Shown here piece by piece: positions 45,915 to 54,675 of a DNA stretch of 64,000 bases. Position 1 is the first letter of the stretch. Every line of letters begins with the position of its first letter. The stretch spans positions 95,985 to 159,984 of the forward strand of contig NZ_CP118268.1 of assembly GCF_030062155.1 (NCBI RefSeq), read 5' to 3'. Below the pieces are notes generated by a model that did not search any database, was not told where the DNA came from, and was given only the letters and a program-made list of their open reading frames with translations. The translations under genes and the position numbers were made by a program. Origin of the DNA: Pantoea sp. Lij88. Lineage in GTDB: Bacteria; Pseudomonadota; Gammaproteobacteria; Enterobacterales; Enterobacteriaceae.

Positions 45915-47000
45915 TTATTGATAACTAATCGTATACTTTACTACCGCATTTGCCGAACCGGGTTTTACCCTTGCCGCCGTCTGATAATAGCGTGCATAAA
46001 ATGGCACAGTTAACAGGGCAGATGAGAGCGGATAAGAGGCAATGTGGAAAGGCGTAGCCAGAGCAATGGGTTTCTGATTTTCGTCAAGAATTTGAACGCC
46101 GACCCCACTGGCGGTTGATGTGGCGTTAAGCGCGACCACACCCACATCGTCAAGTCCGCTGGACGCATCACCATCGAACTGCATCATCACGTCAAAATTA
46201 CCCGAAAGTAATGCCTCGCAGTTCAGCTGAATGTTGAATGCTCTGGCAGCCGTTGTCTGGCCTATTCCTGCACCCAAACCGCTACCGGAATGAGTAGTAT
46301 AACTCCCCAGGGAAATAACCTGATTAACCTCTCCTGTAACTTTGCAGGTCTCATCTATTACAGTGACAAAGCCTGTTTTGTTATTAGAAAAGTTAAATGG
46401 CAAGTCCCCCGAGGTGCCTCCTGTGCCTGCACCTACTACTAATGAACCAACACTGAATGGGACGACATTGTTTCTGAGTGAAATAGCCGGGGACATAGAG
46501 TCAGATGTCTTAACAATCTGATAAGGCACACTCAACGTAGCATCTGTATACTCGCCCAGGGTTCCGCCACTGGTTATAGCATAAGTGCTGATCATGATAC
46601 CGGTAGGTATATTCGCTTCTTCATTGCTCATGTCACCACCATAGCCGGTATACAGCGTCAATCCATAACCCAGAGCTTCCTCTGGAATTGGCTGACGTTT
46701 GAAATAGACTTCACCGATCATCTTATCTTTGTACTGCATAAAATCATTCATCGCGCATTTAAATTTAGCTGTCACTGTGCCGCTTGCAACAATCGTCCCT
46801 ACAGGTACGGAAGCTGAAAGATTGATGCCTAATGCTTTCAGGTCAAGCAGATTGCGCGTCGCTGTCTCTTTGCAGGTCAATGTCACATCGGTCGATGAAC
46901 CTGCTGCATTAACGTTAAAAACAGCCATAAGCATCAGGCTTAATGTTGATGTAGCTGAGACCATGAGGCGCATTAATTTATTTGCTGTAATTAAAAACAT
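45915..47000 (-). CDS. Two-domain fimbrial tip adhesin, 361 aa
   Basis: A FimH-type subunit. A long signal peptide (cleaved after VNA, about residue 32) is followed by an N-terminal receptor-binding domain of about 160 residues. A C-terminal pilin domain has its Cys pair (DETCKV and LNCEAL) and the strand ending VVKYTISYQ that is recognised by the chaperone. Length is greater than the FimA-like subunit (177 aa), as expected for the tip. GAGGT lies before the ATG. It is the last gene of the fimbrial operon, 12 bases after the usher. The sugar or surface bound is unknown. Confidence 0.85.
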   Translation of the reverse strand: MFLITANKLMRLMVSATSTLSLMLMAVFNVNAAGSSTDVTLTCKETATRNLLDLKALGINLSASVPVGTIVASGTVTAKFKCAMNDFMQYKDKMIGEVYFKRQPIPEEALGYGLTLYTGYGGDMSNEEANIPTGIMISTYAITSGGTLGEYTDATLSVPYQIVKTSDSMSPAISLRNNVVPFSVGSLVVGAGTGGTSGDLPFNFSNNKTGFVTVIDETCKVTGEVNQVISLGSYTTHSGSGLGAGIGQTTAARAFNIQLNCEALLSGNFDVMMQFDGDASSGLDDVGVVALNATSTASGVGVQILDENQKPIALATPFHIASYPLSSALLTVPFYARYYQTAARVKPGSANAVVKYTISYQ

Positions 47001-47012
47001 AATGTCACCTCA

Positions 47013-49601
47013 TTAACCCCGGTTGTCTTTATTGTCGTTGTTAGAAACATATTGAACCGACTGTGTCAGTTCATTGCTGCATGTTGTTGTCAGTCTTGCC
47101 AGTGCCTGATTATCGCTGGACTGTACTGAACCCGATTCAAGGTTAACCAGGCAATTATCATTGGCTGTTTTTCCCCATGACACATGCAGACGACTGACAT
47201 CTTTGTTGAGCCTCACATAAATCTGGCCGCCCTGTGAAACGGTCGTGACAAGATTGCCATTTTCATCATTGACTGAGGCGCCAAAGGGCAGGGCATTACC
47301 ATTTAACTGATTGGCACGTATTAAAAGTGGTTTGCCTTTACTGGTTTTATAATCCAGCCGGACCACCGCGCCATCTACAGGAATAACGCGCTGCTGGGTT
47401 GATTCCAGTTCAACGTCAAGCGGGATGCCTTTAGGATCAATCGCCAGCTCATTTATTCTGTACGGATTAAGGTTCGGGACAACTACTCTGCCACTTCCAT
47501 TTAATATAATATTTGGATAACCCAGTACCCGGGCACCCTCGGCATCATTGGCTGACACGACAGCATAAGTTGATGACTGATAGGCGCTGAAGTTAATGCT
47601 ATCAGACAGAGCAATAATGGATCCACTAACGCCTCCGGAGGCTGAATAGTAATCTTCACCTTTGCTATATGACGCTGTCAGCATGCTGTAAGGTGAACGA
47701 TATTGGCCACTTACAGAACCTGATTTACTGTTATCACTATCGCGTGCAGCACCCACGTTATAACTATATTCATTATGTGCACCCAGGACGCCATTCAGGG
47801 AAGTTTGCGCACTCACGCCCTCTTTATTATGCGTGGCACTTCCATTTACATAATGTTTACTTTCACTACCAATTGGTAGTGACAAATCGATTGAAAGCTG
47901 AGTGTCATGTCCGCCTGTTGAATATAATAATCGGTTTGCAGATAATGTATAGGATACGCGCCCGATTCTATTATTATAGCCTAACTGGAACTGGGTATTT
48001 TCACCGCTATCATTCCAGTAATTTTGAACGAAACCAGTAAGATACGCACTCCCATATGACCCTCCAAAATTTTGGCTGGCAGTCATTGAAAAGCGTTGTT
48101 TGGGCCGGGAAAGATAACTTATTCCGTTATTCTCTTTATTTTTCTTGTAGTAGTTATTAATTTGCAATGCATTATCGTAGCTGAAATAACCTGATGATGA
48201 AAAACGGTATGCGGCGAGCGTAAAGTTTGTACCCGTCCCGGAAATTTTTTTGCTGTAAGTTGCGCGATAGCTCACACCCTGTTTTTTTTGATTGCCATAC
48301 TTTGTCTGAGCACTTGTGGCATCCAGAGATATCGCGCCAACTGGCAGCCCGAGCGCACCGCCTAACAGCCCCGAGATATAGTTATCTGATCCCAGAATAC
48401 CGGTATATCCGGTCAGGCTATTCGTAAAGCCATGCTGAAGCGTGCCCTGATAGACAGAAGGTGTGTAGGCCATATTACTTTTACGCGAAACACCACCCGT
48501 CACTGAGAAGAACGTCATACCCGGACGCTTGAGCCTCGTCATAGCCGCATAGGGCACTGAAAAACGTGTTTCACTGCCGTCAGCTTCTTTAACCGTTACA
48601 TCCAGATCACCCCCATAGCCTGTAGGATAGAGATCGTTAATGTTAAAGGGACCCGGGGGTACCGTTGTCTCATAAATTTTACTGCCGTTCTGCGATACGG
48701 TTACCTGAGCACTGGTGCGGGCAACACCCCGTATTTCAGGTGCATAACCGCGTTGTGAATCAGGCAACATTTGATCGACGCTTGATATCTGTGCACCGCG
48801 GAATGAAAGCGTATCGAACAGTTCACCACTGGTATTTCCTTCACCCAGGAGTAAGCGCGACTTCAGTTGTGGAATATCACGCTTAACATAGGTGTTAATG
48901 GCATTGTAATGATGGGATTCATCACCCTGCTGACGTTGCCAGCTTAGCGAACCGTCATGACGAAACATCCAGCCGCCCAGGTTAAAGCCTGCAAGCGTCT
49001 GGCCATAAAAAGAGTCATACTCGCGCCCGTTGTTAACAGAGCGGTAAAAGTTAGTGTCATAGTTGAGCGTCAGTGCCGTTTCACCCTTATCCCAGAATTC
49101 GGGCGCTACGTAACCTCGTGCGGAGCGCAGCAGATAAATCTGGGGAATGGAGATATCCATCTGCATATCAGCCGAATTTATCGCAGCATGACTCTCCTTA
49201 ATCACCTCTTCTATAGCGATACATTGGTTACCCGACCGTAACGCTTCAGCTTGTTCAGAACTGAAAACCGTGTCCTTGATTGAGAGGCTTTTAAACAGAT
49301 CATAAGATAGACAGGCCTTAGTACCTGTTCCGTTAAGTACAACCTGAACATTTTCACGACTTATTTGCCGGCCATTTAAAAAAACATCCAGTGTATAGAC
49401 ACCCGGATCGATTGGGTTGCCTGTGGCATAGCGCGCCACATCTACTTTTACTCCGGGTATATTTTTTACAAAAGATTCATCGAAATCATAAGACGGTTCA
49501 GCAACCGCGGGATGGGTTGCTGCGGTCAGAAACAGCGCCATAAAAGAGCGATAAAACATTCTGCCAGTTGGTTTATTTAAAGAGACAGTCCCTGCCATCA
49601 T
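47013..49601 (-). CDS. Fimbrial outer-membrane usher, 862 aa
   Basis: A FimD/PapC-family assembly platform. Signal peptide to about residue 34, then the N-terminal chaperone-binding domain (DFDESFVKNIPGVKVDVARY), a large 24-stranded barrel with the central plug (about residues 250-340, PDSQRGYAPEIRGVARTSAQ) and two C-terminal domains. The conserved Cys pairs are present (C93/C117-like pair in the N-domain and C-terminal CLVNLE/TTCSNEL). AGGGG lies before the ATG. It is 25 bases after the chaperone gene. Complete and apparently functional. Confidence 0.95.
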   Translation of the reverse strand: MMAGTVSLNKPTGRMFYRSFMALFLTAATHPAVAEPSYDFDESFVKNIPGVKVDVARYATGNPIDPGVYTLDVFLNGRQISRENVQVVLNGTGTKACLSYDLFKSLSIKDTVFSSEQAEALRSGNQCIAIEEVIKESHAAINSADMQMDISIPQIYLLRSARGYVAPEFWDKGETALTLNYDTNFYRSVNNGREYDSFYGQTLAGFNLGGWMFRHDGSLSWQRQQGDESHHYNAINTYVKRDIPQLKSRLLLGEGNTSGELFDTLSFRGAQISSVDQMLPDSQRGYAPEIRGVARTSAQVTVSQNGSKIYETTVPPGPFNINDLYPTGYGGDLDVTVKEADGSETRFSVPYAAMTRLKRPGMTFFSVTGGVSRKSNMAYTPSVYQGTLQHGFTNSLTGYTGILGSDNYISGLLGGALGLPVGAISLDATSAQTKYGNQKKQGVSYRATYSKKISGTGTNFTLAAYRFSSSGYFSYDNALQINNYYKKNKENNGISYLSRPKQRFSMTASQNFGGSYGSAYLTGFVQNYWNDSGENTQFQLGYNNRIGRVSYTLSANRLLYSTGGHDTQLSIDLSLPIGSESKHYVNGSATHNKEGVSAQTSLNGVLGAHNEYSYNVGAARDSDNSKSGSVSGQYRSPYSMLTASYSKGEDYYSASGGVSGSIIALSDSINFSAYQSSTYAVVSANDAEGARVLGYPNIILNGSGRVVVPNLNPYRINELAIDPKGIPLDVELESTQQRVIPVDGAVVRLDYKTSKGKPLLIRANQLNGNALPFGASVNDENGNLVTTVSQGGQIYVRLNKDVSRLHVSWGKTANDNCLVNLESGSVQSSDNQALARLTTTCSNELTQSVQYVSNNDNKDNRG

Positions 49602-49626
49602 AATTTCCCCTGGTTAATTACAAATG

Positions 49627-50364
49627 CTACTCAATTAGTTTACTTTCAACTTTGCGTGCAGCACCAAAATCATCCAGGTACTGATAGCTGATTGTTGATT
49701 TTAATTTATTAGTACTTATGCCTTTCAGCGGGAATGCTTTAGTTTCGCCTGGTGCCAGCATTTCCCCTTTCTCACTGCTTAATTTGTGGCTGGCATTATC
49801 TTCAGCATTTACCTGAGAGACGTTAACGAAAAAAGAAGAGGGATTGGTTGCAGACAGAACGTTAGGTTTTGAGCCATGGTGCCATATCAGACCTGATGCG
49901 GCTTTATTGGCCTGGACTGCATCGAATTGAGCCGGGCGATAAAATATTTTAATACGACTTCTGATCGCCATTTGTAACTGGTTCTGACCAGCCATGCTTT
50001 TATTGCGTGGAGGAATATCCAGAACATTCAGCCAGTAAACAGACTCTCTGTTGGTGGGTAGACTGGCGCCAGTAAAGATAATACGTAACGTTTGCCCTTT
50101 GTTAGCCTCCATACGAAAAACCGGAGGTAATAACACAAAGGGAACATTGATTTTATCTAGTGCTTCATCCGGATTTCCGTTATCAATCCAGGCCTGAACG
50201 AGCGCGGGCCGATCTCCACGGTTATCGAGCCGAACGGTAACCTCTTTTTCAGAGGCTGGGTAGATGACCCGGGTGCCCGTTATTGTCACGCTGGCAAATG
50301 CGGATGAAGTCATTGCACAGGTAAGCAGACAGGAGATCAGAAACTTAATGCTTTTTTTTTTCAT
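49627..50364 (-). CDS. Periplasmic fimbrial chaperone, 245 aa
   Basis: A FimC/PapD-like chaperone with two Ig domains. Signal peptide to about residue 24 (ASVTITGTRVIYPASEKEVT starts the mature part). The first domain has the conserved Arg (TGTRVIYP) and the G1 strand QLQMAIRSRIKIFYRP with Lys at its end. These residues anchor subunit C-termini by donor-strand complementation. It is the second gene of the fimbrial operon, after the major subunit. Confidence 0.95.
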   Translation of the reverse strand: MKKKSIKFLISCLLTCAMTSSAFASVTITGTRVIYPASEKEVTVRLDNRGDRPALVQAWIDNGNPDEALDKINVPFVLLPPVFRMEANKGQTLRIIFTGASLPTNRESVYWLNVLDIPPRNKSMAGQNQLQMAIRSRIKIFYRPAQFDAVQANKAASGLIWHHGSKPNVLSATNPSSFFVNVSQVNAEDNASHKLSSEKGEMLAPGETKAFPLKGISTNKLKSTISYQYLDDFGAARKVESKLIE

Positions 50365-50394
50365 GATATTAACAGCAATGAGGAGAGGATGAGT

Positions 50395-50415
50395 GGTGAG
50401 GGCATAGCCCCCACC
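50395..50415 (-). promoter_or_regulatory. Stem-loop between fimbrin and chaperone genes
   Basis: GGTGAGGGC/GCCCCCACC pairing with one mismatch and a 3-base loop. Intercistronic hairpins at this point commonly stabilise the fimbrin message or reduce downstream transcription, giving excess major subunit. Confidence 0.5.
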
Positions 50416-50423
50416 ATAATCAT

Positions 50424-50957
50424 TTAAAGATAAATGATTGAATAGTTTACAGTTGACAAAACGCTACCCGCTCCTGCCGCCGCAGTTGCGTAGTATTGAG
50501 CAGAGTAAGACAGCGTACCTGCACCAGCAGTAAGAGGCACAGTTGCAGGAGACGTGGTCTGCTCAAAGCCACCTGCGTTGATAAGTTTATTAGCACTGTC
50601 CAGAAGCTGAAGATCCACACCTGTTGCGCTACCAGTATTGGTCAGACGACCTTCGGCGTTGACATTCGCACCCTGCTCAAAGTAAGCGTATACATTACCG
50701 GTTTGTGCAGAGCAATTGCTCAGCGCCATAGTAAAGCGGGTATTTCCTGCGACAGCGCCTGCGGCGTTCAATACACCTGTAGTCACTTTTGGCAGATTTA
50801 CGAGTGTAGAGCTATTGCCCGAATTATTAACGTTTACAGTACAGGTCTGAGATGTAATTTCACCCTTGAAGTTAATTGTGCCGTCAGAAGCCTCGGCCGC
50901 ATTCACCTGAGACGCTGCCAGCAGCAGACCCATGGCTACCATAGATATCTTTTTCAT
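50424..50957 (-). CDS. Major fimbrial subunit (type 1-like), 177 aa
   Basis: A FimA-type pilin. Signal peptide MKKISMVAMGLLLAASQVNA, then the N-terminal extension (DGTINFKGEITSQTCTVNVN), the Cys pair (TSQTC and LSNC) and the C-terminal beta strand STVNYSIIYL used in donor-strand exchange. ATG 50957 is chosen because AAGGA lies 8 bases before it and the signal peptide begins there; an upstream in-frame start adds a meaningless 18 residues. It is the first fimbrial gene and lies 93 bases after the second leader peptide gene on the same strand, without an obvious intervening terminator. Confidence 0.93.
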   Translation of the reverse strand: MKKISMVAMGLLLAASQVNAAEASDGTINFKGEITSQTCTVNVNNSGNSSTLVNLPKVTTGVLNAAGAVAGNTRFTMALSNCSAQTGNVYAYFEQGANVNAEGRLTNTGSATGVDLQLLDSANKLINAGGFEQTTSPATVPLTAGAGTLSYSAQYYATAAAGAGSVLSTVNYSIIYL

Positions 50958-51050
50958 ATACTTTCCTTCGTATAAAGAATGGATAATTTCTACCATTTTG
51001 GTTTTGCACAATTCCTGTAGTCGCTTGATGCTCCCTGAAAAGGAAGTGCT

Positions 51051-51278
51051 CTACAGGAACAACACACCGAATATTACTGCTGAGACGAGACCTGCGATGC
51101 CCATGCCAAAAGCGTCGCCGCTGACAGGATTCGCTGCAGGCACTGAGTCCGGGCGAACCCACTCAGTTTTCTCCTTTGACGCTGAACCTGGGCCTAATCC
51201 CTTGAAAAAATCCAGAATAAATGAGGTGAGAGAACCGCCGCTAACGCCTTCGATTTCTTTGGTATTTAATTCGCGCAT
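51051..51278 (-). CDS. Double-glycine leader peptide B (microcin-like), 75 aa
   Basis: The N-terminus MRELNTKEIEGVSGG is a 15-residue class II microcin-type leader ending in Gly-Gly. It resembles that of colicin V (MRTLTLNELDSVSGG). The predicted mature part has 60 residues: an amphipathic start (SLTSFILDFFKGLGPG), a charged hinge and a Gly-rich transmembrane helix (GMGIAGLVSAVIFGVLFL) with a GxxxxG pattern. It has no Cys. It lies 9 bases downstream of peptide A, and its stop overlaps an imperfect stem-loop. It is probably exported by the C39 transporter of this block. It could instead be a self-protection peptide, though a leader would be odd for that. Confidence 0.75.
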   Translation of the reverse strand: MRELNTKEIEGVSGGSLTSFILDFFKGLGPGSASKEKTEWVRPDSVPAANPVSGDAFGMGIAGLVSAVIFGVLFL

Positions 51279-51287
51279 ATTAATGCC

Positions 51288-51605
51288 TTAGGCTTTAATG
51301 ACAGGTGCAATCGGATCAAAAGTATTTTCAACAACTGTATTGAACCAGCCTACAGTTGGCCCCCAGCCATTTATCGCGCCATAAAGCGCACCATTAACCA
51401 GTCCGACAGCTGCTCCAATAACCAGGCCACCCGTTCCTGAAACTAAGCCGACGCCTAACACACCACCTGCGCTACCGCCGCTCATTGCCCATTTAAGACC
51501 GAAACTGGTTGTTCCGGTAACGCCGCCAACAACTACTGCGCCGATAAAATCAAAAAAACCTGCCCCAGAAACACTCTGCATTTCAACAGATGTTAACTCT
51601 CTCAT
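51288..51605 (-). CDS. Double-glycine leader peptide A (microcin-like), 105 aa
   Basis: The leader MRELTSVEMQSVSGA is 15 residues and ends Gly-Ala, a known variant of the double-glycine site. The mature peptide is predicted as 90 residues, strongly hydrophobic and Gly-rich (about a quarter Gly). Repeated GxxxG spacings (GGVLG, GAAVG, GLVNG, GALYG) favour helix packing in membranes. It lacks Cys and has an aromatic tail. This fits a pore-forming class II microcin or one half of a two-peptide bacteriocin. GGAG lies 6 bases before the ATG. It heads the minus-strand block containing fimbrial and export genes. Confidence 0.8.
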   Translation of the reverse strand: MRELTSVEMQSVSGAGFFDFIGAVVVGGVTGTTSFGLKWAMSGGSAGGVLGVGLVSGTGGLVIGAAVGLVNGALYGAINGWGPTVGWFNTVVENTFDPIAPVIKA

Positions 51606-52623
51606 TTAAATCTCCAAAAATACTAATAATCAGCTGATTCTAAAATGCCGCGTCATGCGAGCGGAGACTATTAGATTGTCAGACCATAAAAAATAAAATA
51701 GTAAAACGTCCATAATTAATATTCTCCGTAATTCTTTTAATTAAATCACCGTGTTATTTATTTACATGGATTTTACATCTATCGCCGTTTAGTGAAGGCG
51801 GAACAATATCTTCTTAATTTTTATATTTCATATTCTGATAAGGATTAGCTGAATGTTTTAAACAATGGGGTAATTTTCAGCCATTAAAAAATAAGGCTGT
51901 AACTCGGTGGGCTGTAAAGGCTGGAAAGTTATCAGGCGGGCGCCACACAGGTAAACAGATCGTTGAAAATTCGTTGTCATGTATAAACGAGGCTTAAATA
52001 TGAGAAAAGGAGGGACGCAATCTCAGTGGTTTCTTTGGCTAATTATATTAAATATAACAGATTATAAATCTATATATCAGCTCATTGCCAATTTAAATGT
52101 CTGTTATGGGGATGCTGTGGTTTAATTTACGCCATGAATGATTTTTGCTTTTTTTGTTTCTTCGTCGGGAGGGGGTAACAATGATTCCAATATGATTTCT
52201 GACTTTTAATTTATGGCGTAGTTTTGCATATATTATGCATTTCTGTATGCATAAATTTGCGGTGCAATAACACTTATGTTCATATGGTTATGATTGAATT
52301 GTATTTCTAAAAAAAGTTATAACCTTATCAGTATGCCTCTACTTCTCAGTCAGATCTACTGATTGAGTGGATTTTAAGTGGTGAAATATCTGGTTGGTAT
52401 GCCATTGGTTGGCTTAATGGTCTTAATTTTTTCCCGTTTGTGGTGTTGAATTTTAGTGTGATGGTTTTACTATAGCCAAACCAATAATAACTCACTCTGT
52501 TACTCAATTTTGAGGCTGTTTAGAGTTAAAACACCGGGCGAAAACACAGACAATAACAAACAGATTTTTACTTATATTTCTACTAGTCACTAACCTCGTG
52601 TTAGTTAGATTGAGTTAATTATT
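51606..52623. other. AT-rich divergent control region, about 1 kb
   Basis: A 1-kb gap of unusually high AT content separates the peptide/fimbrial block from the divergent IprA-like regulator. It probably carries both promoters and H-NS-type silencing sequence. A 48-codon frame at 51979-52125 lacks a ribosome binding site and is not called. No immunity gene, inverted invertible switch or terminator is evident by eye. Confidence 0.5.
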
Positions 52624-53214
52624 ATGTATAGAGTGATAGAAAATCATGAGCGCATCATCGACGCGCTAGCCGGATATACTCAGGTTGCTAATCCAGATGA
52701 GATTTCACGTGGTAAGCGCCGTTATCATCTCACTAAAGATAATGTGCGTCGGGTAATGTTTATTCTTGATGGTGATTTTTTACTCAAGCTCAAGTCTGAA
52801 AATAAGGTCCTTAATATCCTGTCTGCCCCTTTTGTTGTGGGCGTGACGCCAGCTTTAGATGAACCCCCCGTGTATCTGGAGAGAATAGATTACGGTAAAG
52901 TCAGCTTCGTCGATTACGATGTGTTCTGGCGTCTGATTTTTGAAAAAGATCTCTTTAACGATGCAATGTCTATTTTGTCGGGTCAGTATTCTGATCTGAT
53001 GAACTATATTCAGTTGCCAAAAAATAACTCACACGACGAGGTTCTTTCTTTGATTAACCGGTGGGAAAAGTTACCGACGCATCTGAAGAAGCGTTTCTCC
53101 GCACTTTTCCTGATCGAAAATAGCTCACATCTTTCTAAAAGCTCGATTTGCCGGGTTCTGAAAGAACTTAAAGAGAAGGGTGAGCTGGTACTGGTTAACG
53201 GTAAGTTCACCTGA
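52624..53214 (+). CDS. IprA-like winged-helix regulator, 196 aa
   Basis: Resembles the IprA/YaiV family: a cNMP-binding-like beta-barrel (residues about 30-115) without the cAMP phosphate-binding signature, then a helical stretch. A C-terminal winged helix follows (about 140-196: SSHLSKSSICRVLKELKEKGE). Family members affect stress resistance and surface structures. It is divergent from the peptide/fimbrial block across a 1-kb AT-rich gap and followed 36 bases later by a LuxR-type gene, so it is likely to control this block. That role is inferred from position. Confidence 0.75.
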   Translation: MYRVIENHERIIDALAGYTQVANPDEISRGKRRYHLTKDNVRRVMFILDGDFLLKLKSENKVLNILSAPFVVGVTPALDEPPVYLERIDYGKVSFVDYDVFWRLIFEKDLFNDAMSILSGQYSDLMNYIQLPKNNSHDEVLSLINRWEKLPTHLKKRFSALFLIENSSHLSKSSICRVLKELKEKGELVLVNGKFT

Positions 53215-53250
53215 TATTTCATTATTAATTTTGAGATGCCGAAGGAAAAA

Positions 53251-53886
53251 ATGGATCTTAAAGTCATTTGTACAGATAAGAATTATTTCTTCAGATTAGG
53301 CATCTTAAAACTTATCGAGGAGGCGACATTAACTGACGCTAAGGTGAGTTTTTTATCAGAATATGATAGTCACAATTTGCGCCAGGCAGATTTTATCCTG
53401 ATCAATGACTCACAATGGCGTCTTTACATGTGTCAGCCTGCTTACCGCGAACGGAAACCGGGTAGCATTATCCTGGTGTTTGTAGAGCAGTCTGCAGATA
53501 TCCTTACTGAACATCTTCCTGCCTGTTATCGCTCATTAATCGTGGTGTCACGCATCGATTCCGTTCGTTCTATATCTGAAAAGATCATTCGCGCCTGGCT
53601 GACTAATCAGGCCTGCATGCCACGTTTTTTACCCTCAGATTGCCTGCGCTGCGATTTCGCGCGTATAACCGTGGTTCAGTTACAGGTGCTTAGCTTTCTG
53701 AAAAAGGGCTATAGCGTACGGCAAGCGGCAAAATGTCTGAATTTGTCGGAAAAAACCATTTATGCGCATAAATATAATGTGATGAGGAAGTTTGCCTTGC
53801 GGGGTGACATAGCGTTCAACGCTTTCATCAACGATTTATCATTGATCGAGCTCTACAAAGGCGTTGTGAGTTCTGTTGAAGCCTGA
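53251..53886 (+). CDS. LuxR-type regulator with pseudo-receiver, 211 aa
   Basis: The N-terminal 130 residues follow a receiver-like fold but lack the standard acidic pair and phospho-Asp. The C-terminal LuxR helix-turn-helix is clear (VVQLQVLSFLKKGYSVRQAA and LNLSEKTIYAHKYNVMRKF). This is typical of RcsA/BglJ-type partners, which work with another regulator and need no phosphorylation. ATG 53251 is chosen because GAAGGAAAAA directly precedes it; the ATG 15 bases upstream has no such site. Possibly it pairs with the LuxR-type regulator at 45196-45858. Confidence 0.8.
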   Translation: MDLKVICTDKNYFFRLGILKLIEEATLTDAKVSFLSEYDSHNLRQADFILINDSQWRLYMCQPAYRERKPGSIILVFVEQSADILTEHLPACYRSLIVVSRIDSVRSISEKIIRAWLTNQACMPRFLPSDCLRCDFARITVVQLQVLSFLKKGYSVRQAAKCLNLSEKTIYAHKYNVMRKFALRGDIAFNAFINDLSLIELYKGVVSSVEA

Positions 53887-53925
53887 TGTCGCGCCTGAAC
53901 TTCCTGAAACTGTTATGAGGCTTTG

Positions 53926-54174
53926 ATGACGACTGTAAATAAATTAACAGGCAGCGTATTGGTGATGCTAGCTCTGCAACTCACGGCCTGTGCATCGCAT
54001 CACGATGATCCGCAGCGCCTGTCTATGCGCAATCCTGCCAGTGAATGGTGCCTTAAGCGTAATGGAGAGCAGGTGCAGGAGAAATCATCCACTGGCAGCG
54101 CCCTCTATTGCCTGCTGCCTTCAGGTGAACGTGTTGAACAATGGGCTCTGTTTCATCGTGACCATCTGCAGTAA
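53926..54174 (+). CDS. DUF333-type outer-membrane lipoprotein, 82 aa
   Basis: A small lipoprotein with signal peptide ending in lipobox LTAC (Cys22). It is followed by about 60 residues with the DUF333 pattern NPASEWCLKRNG...YCLLPSGERVEQW, holding two Cys residues that probably form a disulfide. DUF333 proteins are small cell-envelope components of unknown function (some bind heme-like or serve as hemolysin-type accessory). ATG 53926 follows GAGG at 5 bases. It lies 39 bases after the LuxR-type regulator and may be co-transcribed. Confidence 0.75.
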   Translation: MTTVNKLTGSVLVMLALQLTACASHHDDPQRLSMRNPASEWCLKRNGEQVQEKSSTGSALYCLLPSGERVEQWALFHRDHLQ

Positions 54175-54378
54175 ATACCTTCCTCTTCGTCTGTAAACGC
54201 CCGGCCGGGTGCTACAGGCGAACTCAGATCGTACCCGTATCTATGCCTGACTTCGTTCCGCTTCACATCATGTCGTGACACTCGTCAGCTTTGCTGACGG
54301 GATGCCCCGCACCTCTTACCTTCTCTTAAATCACAGAGCTCTCGTTCGGGCATTGGCGGTCTCAGCATAGGCGTTGAA

Positions 54379-54675
54379 TTAAGCCTCGTGCTCTGAGAGC
54401 GCGCAGTTAATTCTTTGGGCAAATGGAGGGGAGCGGTATGCATCAGCGCATTCCTGTTCCGGATCGCTTTTACAGGTTATCTGTTCTCTGTCCGCCTGTA
54501 GCCAAAACAGTGACTCAGTCAAATTATGTAACCGGGCCGTGCCACCCGCACTATGGTGCTGAATCCAGTCAGTGAGCGGTGATGCTGACTGTGGTTTCAG
54601 CTCTCCGCACAGGAAAATGGTGCGACAGATCGGCACCCTTTCCAGAGGAAGATACGTAGAATCGCGTCTGCTCAT
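54379..54675 (-). CDS. Hypothetical protein, 98 aa (doubtful)
   Basis: A minus-strand frame of 98 codons with five Cys residues and no similarity I recognise. There is no good ribosome binding site before the ATG. Composition is not clearly coding. It is listed because it is the only open frame of fair length in the 840-base stretch 54175-55013. It may be spurious. Confidence 0.3.
   Translation of the reverse strand: MSRRDSTYLPLERVPICRTIFLCGELKPQSASPLTDWIQHHSAGGTARLHNLTESLFWLQADREQITCKSDPEQECADAYRSPPFAQRINCALSEHEA

Noticed and set aside
51979..52125. 48-codon frame in the 1-kb AT-rich gap
   Set aside because: No ribosome binding site and composition like the surrounding AT-rich DNA. Mentioned only as a possible immunity gene.
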